37,187 nucleotides of DNA, taken from NCBI GenBank assembly GCA_011800805.1, contig MPNW01000434.1:26609-63795 (forward strand), read 5' to 3'. This DNA is from Hirudo medicinalis. Lineage: Eukaryota; Annelida; Clitellata; Hirudinida; Hirudinidae. This document shows, piece by piece, positions 11,301 through 21,600 of the stretch. The translations under genes and the position numbers were made by a program. The first letter of the stretch is position 1, and each line of letters starts with the position of its first letter. A model generated the notes under the pieces. It was not told where the DNA came from, did no database searches, and saw nothing but the letters and a program-made list of their open reading frames with translations.

Positions 11301-14153
11301 ACATAAACATGAACGACAACTCAATCGTTTGAACTCCAGAAATCATAAAACTGGTTCGTAAGGGCGACCTGCCATACACCCGACCCACCTTGATGAACAA
11401 CTCCAACCAGGACGGTTTCAATTCCGAGCTCGTTCAGCTGGTCGCCCGGTGCTGGGCCGAAAATCCGGCCAAGAGGCCGGACTTCCACGGCCTCAAGTGG
11501 CAGCTCAAGAGATGCATCAGTTCTGGGTGAGTGATACGATTAATGGTGGCGATGATGATGACGACGGTGATGACGACGATTACGACAATAATGAAAGCGT
11601 TGGTGGCACCTCGTCAGGAAGGTGTCCGGCACGAGCCTGTTGGACAACATCCTGTCTCGATTAGAGCAGTACGCCCAGAACCTCGAGATCCTCGTGGAAG
11701 AGAAGACTAAGGACTACCTCGATCAGAAGAGGAGAGCTGAGGAAATACTTTACACTCTTCTACCCAGGTATTATTTTTTAAAATATTAAATTACATAATT
11801 TTAAAATTATTATCTCATTAGTTGTTGACGGTTACCAAGGTTACCAACTTTAATTACATAATTTAGTTGTTTAGATCGATTTACTTCTTTTGATTACTTC
11901 CTGCGATTCTAGTTTTTTTTTTAAACTAAGCCAGTTGCTTGAATAACTGAATAATAAAAATTAAATCCCAATTTATCGAATTACGTCAATAAATTTATCG
12001 AGTGAACGACATAGATAATTAAGATTCTTTACCGCGATCTAACCGGTTTTGAAACCTGATCTTAGAGGGTACTATGTTTAGGTCGGTGGCAGAACAGCTC
12101 ATGATCGGCGGGAGGGTGAAGGCCGAGAAGTTTGAATCCGTCACGATCTGCTTCTGCGACATTTGTGGCTTCACTGCTCTCAGTGCTGCCAGTTCGCCCA
12201 TGGAGGTTTGTAGGATCACGAACGATGCCGGACATGGCACGAATAATTGATCATATCACATTGCAAAGAGATGCACATTTTAATTCTTTCACGACTTACA
12301 ATTGTGTCGAGTAACAATTATTATTTTTTTTGAAAATCATTTTTTTAAATTATTTTTTAAAACTCAAATTTATTGCATTTACAGATATAATAAAAAGAAA
12401 TATTCGTTTATTTCAATATTGTTTGTTAAATACCGTTAAAAGATGTTATTATCCATAATAACCTACTTAAAACTCGTTTAACTTTAGGTTGTAACCATGC
12501 TTAACGACCTCTACACTAAATTCGACGGTGTCATCGACACCTTCGACGTTTACAAGGTTGGCTTTATGTAAAAGTTATATGTTAATTTTTATAAATTAAC
12601 TAGACTGTGCAACACCACAATGTCATTTACAATTTTCATTGCCCTCAACTACAAATAAGAGATACAAAAGTCCAACAAGGTGTTCTGTAAGTTCTTTCCA
12701 TGGATTTCTACATCGTTGCATTGCAATCGTGAAGGTAGAGACAATTGGGGACGCTTACATGGTGGTCTCCGGGCTGAACCAGCACGACACCAACGAGCAC
12801 GCGGCAGAGATCTCGCGAATGGCACTCGCCCTCGGAGATGTCATCAAGTCCTTCCAGATCGCTCACATGCCACAAGAGAGGCTCAAACTCAGAACTGGCA
12901 TTCATTCAGGTGAGCCTCATTGAATATATAGTTATTTTGATAAGGAGGCTTAGTGAATATGTAGTTATTATGATAAAGAGGCTCATTTAATATGCAGTTA
13001 TTATGATAAGGAGACTCATTAAAGATGCAATTGCCGTGAAATCGTGGTTTGTTAATGTGCAAATACCAATATACTTTATCATTAAATATGCATTACATTA
13101 TAAATATGCAAAATAGAATTTTAATTTTAACCACATTCGACCATGCATGGAGTTGCAGTTTTAATAACAAGTTGATAAATTACACATTTCGAGCAAGCTG
13201 AGTTGGAACCTTTGGTGCTGCTTTGTAATAAGTACTGAACCACCAGGAAAACTCAAGTTGACCTGTTCAAAGCCCAGCACATCCCTCAGACTTGGATGAA
13301 TCTAAGTTGAACGCACATTTCATCGCCACAGATGCTCGATGGAGCCACGTTTGAAAACACATTCAGATTCACTGTCGACATTATTAGCGCTTCACCATTT
13401 GTCAATTACTCAGGTCCGGTGTGTGCAGGAGTGGTAGGCAGGAAGATGCCCAGGTACTGCTTGTTCGGGGACACCGTCAACACCGCCATCACCATCCAAG
13501 CACTTGCCGAACGTAAGTTTAGCATTCGTCGGGACCTTTTCATCGATGATCGATAATAGCATTTAACGAATAAGTAATTTAATTGGCTAATTATAATTAT
13601 GTGGTTACCCATTGCTTCCATCTCACAGCCCTTACGATCCACGTCAGTAACCACACGAAGGTCATTTTAGAGGATTCTGACGAGTTTGAGTTCAAGGAAC
13701 GAGGGGTCATATTCCTCGCCGTGAGTCCATTGTCCCATCCTTCCGAATCTATCCACATAAACACTACATCTTATTTTCCTAATCATACCATTTCACTCCA
13801 TTTTAAAACTCATGCTGCTTTTTAAGCCTAGGTTATTATTCGAATTTTTAATGAAAATTTAAATATTAACCAGTCGCCACTAAAATTACGATGCATCCGT
13901 CAATACAATTGCAAACTTCTGATTATATTGACAATTGCATTCTTACTTTTAATTTATACGTATTACTAAATTACTATTATTATTATTGGAAATTAGCAAT
14001 TATTAAAGATAATAATTGTTTTACCAATAATTACGAAGCCATTATTATTCCAAGGGAAAGGGCGACATGACGACGTGGTGGCTCGCGGGGATGAAGACGG
14101 TCGATCGACCGACGTGGAGGATCGACGATGACTCGAGGTGGAAATTTGTTTGA
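3674..14153 (+). CDS. receptor-type (natriuretic peptide receptor-like) guanylate cyclase, complete, 24 exons
   Basis: Membrane receptor that in this family binds a peptide outside and makes cGMP inside. Exons: 3674-4032, 4389-4569, 4773-4956, 5293-5404, 6157-6355, 6638-6773, 7183-7274, 7685-7826, 8102-8186, 8878-9013, 9521-9607, 9811-9885, 10013-10117, 10319-10390, 10646-10808, 11056-11211, 11340-11526, 11618-11767, 12082-12205, 12488-12556, 12735-12909, 13414-13512, 13629-13720, 14055-14153. Phases agree throughout: 3,279 nt, 1,092 residues (human NPR1 has 1,061). Order: signal peptide (1-28, [11 protein letters not shown] core); ligand-binding ectodomain to about 468 ([33 protein letters not shown]); one membrane helix about 475-495; kinase homology domain about 540-825 ([27 protein letters not shown]); dimerisation linker about 825-880; cyclase domain about 880-1065 ([27 protein letters not shown]). 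Oddity: NTASRMES-type motif reads NTAITIQA, so the catalytic Arg is missing. Orthology to NPR1 versus NPR2 cannot be decided here. Confidence 0.93.
7685..8186 (+). other. juxtamembrane and transmembrane exons of the receptor cyclase
   Basis: Exon 7685-7826 encodes the membrane-proximal ectodomain, with [16 protein letters not shown] and the two-Cys segment TCGHDNALC typical of natriuretic peptide receptors. Exon 8102-8186 encodes the single membrane helix ([14 protein letters not shown]) followed by a basic stop-transfer stretch that begins in the next exon ([10 protein letters not shown]). The intron between them carries a CAT/CAC microsatellite. Confidence 0.85.
7993..8071 (+). repeat. (CAT/CAC)n microsatellite in cyclase intron 8
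   Basis: Trinucleotide tract of CAT, CAC and CGT units upstream of the transmembrane exon. Open frames across it translate to poly-His, poly-Ser or poly-Asp and are not real proteins. Confidence 0.9.
8230..8460 (-). repeat. (ATT/ATC)n tract with a SINE-like tail on the minus strand
   Basis: About 130 bases of ATT/ATC repeats are followed, reading +, by a GC-richer block at 8397-8447 (ATTTACAAGGGGGCATCC... GGCAAATATGCCCC). On the minus strand this block reads like the 3' end of a retroposon running into an (AAT)n tail. It resembles the tail of the SINE copies at 28.3 kb only loosely, so membership in the same family is a guess. Confidence 0.5.
8769..8862 (+). repeat. (ATT)n microsatellite next to a splice acceptor
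   Basis: Nearly pure ATT with a few GTT units, ending 15 bases before the CAG acceptor of the exon at 8878. Apparent open frames here are poly-Leu/Ile/Asn artefacts. Confidence 0.92.
9058..9150 (+). repeat. (ATT/GTT)n microsatellite in cyclase intron 10
   Basis: Trinucleotide tract of ATT and GTT units about 45 bases after the donor at 9014. It has two blocks separated by AAACATT. Confidence 0.88.
9340..9475 (-). mobile_element. SINE-like element copy, diverged
   Basis: Read on the minus strand, this stretch matches the copies at 28.2 kb and 20.35 kb in order and spacing. It has GCGTTCCTGC (28229-28238 on +; here the complement of 9446-9455), then a variable block, then a GTGTTCG core, then a GC-rich hinge and a TATGTAAACG-type tail. 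It sits inside cyclase intron 10. Divergence is high, so this is an old insertion. Confidence 0.55.
9685..9800 (+). repeat. 12-bp minisatellite in cyclase intron 11
   Basis: About nine imperfect copies of TTCATCACTCRR end just before the acceptor at 9810. One copy is shortened to nine bases. The open frame through it ([11 protein letters not shown]...) is a repeat artefact. Confidence 0.85.
10118..10250 (+). repeat. 20-bp minisatellite starting at the donor of cyclase intron 13
   Basis: TCTCAT recurs at 10130, 10150, 10170, 10190, 10210 and 10230, an exact 20-base period (unit about GTTGATCTCATGAATAATCA). The array begins within about 10 bases of the 5' splice site at 10118. Confidence 0.9.
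12910..13022 (+). repeat. 33-bp minisatellite starting at the donor of cyclase intron 21
   Basis: Three units of about 33 bases (GTTATT at 12931, 12964 and 12997), each with a GAGGCT/GAGCCT - GAATATGTAG - TTATTATGATAAG pattern. The first unit overlaps the first intron bases after the 5' splice site. Confidence 0.85.
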
Positions 14154-16781
14154 AATACCTTTATTATGAAGTAATTTTCGTCTCCATTTGAAAGGATTTT
14201 CTCAGAATAATTTTACATTAATTTGAAAACAACGACGATGACCCGCCTCCGTGCACGCTAACAAATTTCCACTGGGAACGATTGAAAAATCACAATCAAA
14301 ACGGCCTCCGAAACGAGTCCGGGCAGACGTTCGGCACTTCGCGGGGACTCGACGACCCGATAAAAATTGCGTCATTAAAAAAATAGATGTCGTGCACGCA
14401 CGTGCTCGCAAGATATCGAGTGGTCGGCCTGCCCGATCGCCCCGAGCATTACGGCACTGCACGAGCGGACGAGGACCGAAATTCATGTTGCTTCGGTGAT
14501 TAGTTGAATTCAGTTATCGGATAATTATGTTCGATTGGTGAGTGAGTAAAATATTGCAATGATGACTTTAACAATTGTAGGAATTCATGATGCTATTAAT
14601 AACGGAAGTTACAAGTATACAATAATTAGACTTTAATCACGATGACAACAACAACAATAATAAGCATCTTTAAAATCAGCATACAAAAGTATCACTTCAC
14701 AAAAATTGTGCATGAAAATGCTTTAAAATTGTAAAACCGTAGGTAATGCCACTCATTATTATGATTGGATAATTTACTCTTGGCGAGGGGCGGAGTCGAG
14801 CAACAAGGATATAAGGCTTTGGGATTTAGGCTCATTAATATTTGCATCGCACGTGTCGAATACTTTGAAATTGTCAATAGAAAGCACTTGTTGTGAGGTT
14901 AACTTTCAAATGAAGGGCGGAAGAGTTTCCGTGGGATGGCAAATACCCAGAACCTGAGTAGAGGTCGCGATCGTGCCGAGCCCGAGCGTTTCGTCGGATA
15001 AATTTCGTCCACGACATCTCGGGGAGACGTACTTTAATATTAATGAGTCGAACCAACAGGAAAGCACTCTGCACAACATGGATGAAAGAGCATGCCATAA
15101 CTTAGCAAGGATGGATGGTGAGGCACCATCTGCAGCAAATATAAATTGTACAATAGGATCATTATTATGCATGAAGTCACTTTACATATCAATCGATTAC
15201 ATCTCTGACGAGGGAGGTCTGAAACAAAAAAGGATCGGAAATATTAATACTGCAGGATATTTACAAACTCCCGGACGAGGGAGCCCTCTCGCGTGCGCAG
15301 AAAATGTTCGGGAAGTCGGAGAGATCACCTGCACGTAATCCAATCACTACAGTAGCAATGGGTGTAACGACGTCAAAAACTTATTCACCTTTTCACAAAT
15401 TATGCAATCCATAAAAATAAACTCTTGAGCGACGGAAAATAGTATTTCAAGCACCTGGCAGAAGGCAGTTGGAATACTGCTTAGTGTAAAAACAACCGTG
15501 ATCACTTGAACGACAACAATAATAACAATAATAACAACAACTAAAATGGCAATGATAAGTACAAAGTGTGAGCAGTCGGTCGGAATAAATCGGGCAGAGC
15601 ACCGGACTCTGAAATGCGATGCGATCGGACGAGTCCTCCGGGACGGGAACATTCTACCGATTCGGCAAAACTCCCTGACGGCGGTTCCTTTTGACACGTT
15701 CTTAAAAGCATTCATCTGGAAACAAGTTAAAATGGCCAAAATGACATAAAATATCCAGAGCAGTGGAGCACCACGTTGTCAAATTGATTCTCGTGTTCGA
15801 CTCACAAGTGAATGATGACGTTGTCTCCGGGCTCTTTTCCCCTGGATTAATGAATAAAATATATGCATAATTTACGTAACATTTGCATAAATTAAACGAT
15901 CGTTCTTGCTAAGTCGAACCGACGCTACCGTCGCCGGATGCCGACGAATCGCGATTTAACGTCGTCAACTGTATTATTCGAATGCATTGATCGATAAATT
16001 ATCCTTATTACATTTTTGCAGCTGACATTGCTCAACTCCCTCCAGTCTTCAGATTCGTGGACATTCCTAACCTTGTTTATTTACATCTAAAGTTTGGTTG
16101 TGTTCGATTGTCCGTGTTAATGATGTTTTGTAGAGTCCTTTGTTTTTCAAACATTGCCGTTCTTGTTTTTAGAATCTCCTTACCGACACGTTCCTTCGCG
16201 AACATTTTTTGATTGTTAAATATTTTGCAAGTCGGTGGCATGCAAATTATCATCGTGTTTGTTAAATTTCTATTGGCTGCCTCGATCGATTGATCGCCGG
16301 TCAACGTTCACATTCGACATTCGTTCGAGTTGAAAATCATTTCTTGTTTTTATCTTCAAATTACTTTCACTCTGAATCTGTTTTGTTCAAATTTGACAAA
16401 CATATTTCAAATCATTCTCTGGTTATTTTCCTACGATAGATTTGCAATGTCTCCGATTTATGAACTCTCATGTGATTGGCAGATCTTTTGCCCACTTTTA
16501 GCACAATGAAATGGCATAATAATTCATGTTAATGTAAATAATATGAATAATCATTCGTGAAAAAAAAAATACAAAACAAACAAACTGCGTCTGTTAAAAA
16601 TTAGCTGATGTATGGATGCTCTGTCGAATCCATTTCGCTAGTAGACAAAGACATTAAAAATTATACCAAAACAAATACAAAACGGCAATGATATGCAAAG
16701 CAATATCAACAATAACAACAACAATAATAATGTCCAGCACTGGCAATAATGCTATGATAAAAACGACACGGTCGACATCAC
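14154..16781. other. spacer between convergent cyclase and XPR1 genes
   Basis: Holds the 3' UTRs of both neighbours. The ground is AT-rich, with unexpected GC/CpG-rich patches at about 14225-14500, 14925-15035, 15290-15340, 15570-15700 and 15900-15990. Open frames of 60-130 codons cross these on both strands but match no family I know and lack splice partners. I do not call a gene here. Confidence 0.5.
16076..16081 (-). terminator. candidate poly(A) signal for XPR1
   Basis: TTTATT on +, so AATAAA on the minus strand, about 700 bases after the XPR1 stop. It is one of few such hexamers in the right orientation. Confidence 0.3.
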
Positions 16782-18456
16782 TCACAAGGGCTGCTGAGTC
16801 CTGTACTTCCTGTTCGTGACAAAGTCCATCTCGTCGTCCATCATTCTCTCGATGAGTTTCTGATCGTCGGAGTTGAGGGGGACGATGGAGATGTCGCGGA
16901 CAGCCCGGAACTGTCCGCAGTTGTTGAGGTGCTCGTTCTCCAGCCTGAAGTAGTTCCACACGAACCTCCTGTCGGTTGATTTTAAAGGCTTCTGTTAATT
17001 TTCATCTCCGACATGGTTTAATGCAGGGTTTATTTTAGATCCGAGACTTTTTGTTAATGTCACCGACGAATAAAGTCATCCGCACAGTCGATGTTAACAA
17101 ATTAGATCATTTTGTTGTTACTCCTGTCGTACTCTTTAATAATTAAAGACGTGATTAATGATAACACATCATCACAATCCCCAGTTGTTCTTCATTAATT
17201 CCTGTATTTACACTTCACTCACGTCCATTCACGACATCATTATTGTCACCAATACCCCCGGCATGGAACGATAGTCACCTAAACACTTCGAGGCTTGCGA
17301 CGATTGAATTGACAATCTCCTTGTGCACGAATCCAGTCTTCTCGACAGACACGACCAGGACCCATGAAAACCTCAGCACCACGTTCTCCACTGCGGCAAG
17401 GTAGTAGAAGCACTGCCAACAAGATGTGGAAAGGATAAATGTTAGGAAGCACGTAGATTATGCAGATTAGGTAGTCAGTTGGTAATAATTATAATGATTA
17501 TGATTAATTATGATCGGTTAATAATGATTGCATTGCATTCGTATTGAAGTGGAATAATTCAGTCAAGTGAATGTTTGTGCTGCCACACATTCAAACTGAA
17601 TATGCTGTTGTCAGTTCAAATCCTGCCTCTGGCAGAATGCAGCATGGAAAATGTTCAAAAGACTCAAGTTATCATGTTACAAATTTCGAGTACCAGGAAG
17701 GAGATGCTAATGTGTTGACATACAACTTGGATAAGCATGTCAAACATGTCACTGGAGATGCATGTAGTTTGTAGTGGTGATGATGATGATGGTGATAATT
17801 ATGATGAGGAATATGATGATGGAAAAGGTTAAACACAAAGATGGTACTATGCTCTAATGATAACAAGGAGCAGAGTAGATTTTGTTGGCAACATTTGGCA
17901 AACTCAACAATTACAAAATAAAGTTCCATTTTGGCACAATTGCTGGCAAATTGTTTTTTAATTATTAAAGTTGTTCTTCAATGTCATCAAGGTATCACAG
18001 ACAATGCTGACATCTTTTGACAAAAACATTTTATTCGTAGTTATCAAATACAAAAATGTCGACGACTTGCGTCAGAGCGTCGTTGTTTCAAGATGTTCGA
18101 GAGGCTCGAAAACATCTCTCGATGCTTGATTTAATGTTTGAAGAATGCTTTAAAACTGAAGTTGCAAGCATTCTTGTCGAACCATTTTTGGCAGAGTCGA
18201 GTGATCTTGCAAGGAATCTCTGATGTGAAGTATGTTAAAGAGCAGGTCCTTTGGAGCACGGTAAATGTAACCAAATAGCATTTGTTATCGCTGCAACTAA
18301 TTCTTAGCATAATTAAAAGTTAACGACCGACAGTGTTTTTTATGTAATAAGAAATAATAACAATTTTAACAACTCTAATGGTTTTTGGAACAACAGAGAT
18401 TGCTAAACACATTTTTAATGGCTTGACAACATGGCAAACAGAAGCTCTAAATCTTA

Positions 18457-18491
<35 letters not shown>

Positions 18492-18585
18492 GTCATTGTT
18501 GTTATTATTATTATTATTACAGTTGTTAGTATTATTGCTACCACTACCACTACTACTACTACTATTAATATTATCATCGTCGTCG

Positions 18586-18618
<33 letters not shown>

Positions 18619-18627
18619 CCATCATCA

Positions 18628-18698
<71 letters not shown>

Positions 18699-21600
18699 AA
18701 ACTACAAGCAAACTATCCCAGCAGAAGCCAAGGTTAGCAGTCACATAAAAAAAAACATTGCTCACTTTACCTTCCTGGGATATACAATCTCTTCCCTCAA
18801 ACATGTATTTTCCCCTGCACTCTTGTCGAAGAGGCCCCAGTCCATTTTGAGGTCCCAGCAGAGGGCATAGAACGAGTTGATGACAGCAGAAATCATCCAC
18901 AAGTAGAAGAACACGTTGTTGCTCACATTCTCACGACTGTGTTTGACTGAGGTTGCAATGAATTAATGAATGAGTGAATGAATTATTGCAAGGAATGAAT
19001 GAATGAGTGAATGAATTATTGCAAGGAATGAATGAATGAGTGAATGAATTATTGCAAGGAATGAATGAATGAGTGAATGAATTATTGCAAGGAATGAATG
19101 AATGAATGAATTAATTAATTAATTATTATTAATTAATGAATGGTGAAAATGAAGAAATTAAAATTAAAATTTTGTGAAAAGAAAATTCTGGAATGCAAGA
19201 AATCAGGGATGTTGAATTTTGTTATTCAAATTTATTATTACTGCATAAATACTGTTAAAAATCATTAGGAAACAAGGCAATCACTCACCATTGTAAGATC
19301 GATAGAGAGTCGAGAAAAGAACGACGAAGAAGGTGGTGGCGTATTTGCCCGCATTCAAGACGTGCGGCACGACGAGCCTCGTGTCTCTGAACCTCCGCAG
19401 ACATTGAGCGAACCTGAACCAGGCCGGGAGGCAGGCCACCAGGGGCCTGATTCCGTACGAAACCCCGCTGCAGACGGTACCCAGGGGATCTTTTGAGGCT
19501 TTTTGAAGTAGGGGGAAGGAAATGTAAATATTTTAATTAAAAATATTTTAATTAAGTAACTAAGAAAATAGCTTTTAACCGAGAATAATAATAATTATTA
19601 CAATATTTATATAATATATAAATATAATATTAATGATATTATATTAATAATATTACATTATTATTAACAATTGTAATTGGACAGTTGACAATTATATAAA
19701 TGAAGCTGAGTTGAATCTAAATTCAGAATCGAACTAATGCATGCAACAAATGGTTCCAGTAGAACAATTGAGCTACATTAAGTAATTTATAAATATTAAT
19801 TAAGTTATATTAAGTTATATTACATTATCTTGTATTATATTGCATTACATCAAATCGAATTAGATAATAATTTAATTGAGTCGTAAAAAGCCGATGACAT
19901 TCCAAACACTTCAGCAATGCCATCTCAAGGACGTTCAACATCGGGCAGGTACGATTTCAATCAATTAAGCTCAATTAACTCTCAGACAGTCACATGTCAC
20001 TAGAAACATAATTAGGTCCTCTCTTTCAAATTCAGCATACAAACCATCATCATCATCATCATCATCATCATCACCACCACCACCACCATCATCATCATCG
20101 TCAAGAAATTCATTACAAGTTTATGTATAAGGCCCTCATCACTAAAGTCATTGTTGTTACTGGTTCACAGCTTCATCTGCATCCTCATCACAGGTTTCGA
20201 TCGTCATCATAATCAACACCACCAAATGTTGCCATTGCCATTACCAAAGTTATAATCAAATCACCATCTTTGTCACCTCATCTCATCATCACCATAACCA
20301 CCACCACCACCACCACCATAACCATCGCATGCAAGTTAGCTCGGAGCTTTGCTTTCCTGCCGGTAATGGCAACAGTTGCGATGCAACGTGTCACGTTTGC
20401 AACCCGATTTTCAATGTCACAAAATGCCCCTGGGATGCAGTGCTATACAAACGGTCGGAACAATCCCGGTGCTGTGATCACTACAGTCAAAAGTTGTCAT
20501 TGCAAACAAGGGTCACTGTAATTGTAACCAATCACTTACAATGCGTAAGTCATCGTCATCGCCTTATCGCAACTGTTCGCCGGTCGCTTGACAACGCCAA
20601 AGTTATCTTATCGCAATCGAGAGAATTGAAAAACGGCAAACCCTTCGGGGAAAGCTTCTCAATCCAGTTGATGTCGGAGATGTAGAAGCAGACGAGAAAC
20701 TCGAGGTCAAGGAGTGCAGTGGAGAGGCTGTTGAGTTGATCTGCCACCCAGAAGTCTGCAAACCCAACGTGGTGGAATGGCGCTGTGGCAATGCAAAACT
20801 ATAAACAAAGATCACATTTGAGATTTTAGATATGTCAGCACGGTAATAGCGATCATAATAACAACAACGATAACAAATGTAACATCATAAATAATAATAA
20901 TATCATTGATAACAGTCACAAATAACAATTACATTGAAAATATTTAAGGAATTTTAGTAGATATGGAAAGTTGTAAACTGATGTGATGCACGGCATGGTT
21001 TATAATAATAAACGATATCCCAATGACACCACGCAGAAGAAGTAACAACAACTCAGCCTGCACAGCCAGGGAGAGCCCTCCCGCAGGGGCGCCATGTAAA
21101 CGGTAGAGCGATATAAACGAGCTACTTAATTGCTCCTAAAAAGAAAACTAATGAATTGAAAATGACAATAATAATGAGAAATAATTAACATAATAAATTA
21201 ACATACTACCAACATAACATATAAACATACTAACATTACTATTACTAACATAATATATTAACATACTATTAACATAATCTATTAGTTCATGCGTAGATGT
21301 TAATATCAATGATAACTCGTCGGCATTCTCGTTTCCAAGAGCAACGAAAGTAATTTGTAACAAGAAAATAAAAATGAAACGGTGGTCGACCTACGACAAT
21401 TAATTTGAACAATGCCTACAAGATGCTTGAAGTATTGAAAACAACTCAACTGGCACAAACTTGCAACAAACATTCACCAAATTCAAAATAAATTTGTAAG
21501 CCTTATTTGATTGCGTTGTAAATGGAGAAAAACATGGCAAATAGGTCGATGGGAAACATCTGAAGCAACAATAATAATGCAAAATAAAAACAAAAACAAA

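Noticed and set aside
14973..15338. 121-codon plus-strand frame in the convergent spacer
   Set aside because: No recognisable domain, no splice partner and mixed composition. Reported only as part of the GC-patch observation.
18320..18870. Open frames of 103-126 codons on both strands around 18.5 kb
   Set aside because: They are poly-Ile/Leu/Met translations of a compound trinucleotide microsatellite.
19715..19795. Functional tRNA gene on the minus strand
   Set aside because: A- and B-box-like motifs are present, but the D and T stems and the acceptor stem do not pair.
20329..20685. 118-codon plus-strand frame
   Set aside because: It starts inside a SINE-like copy and runs antisense into XPR1 exon 11.
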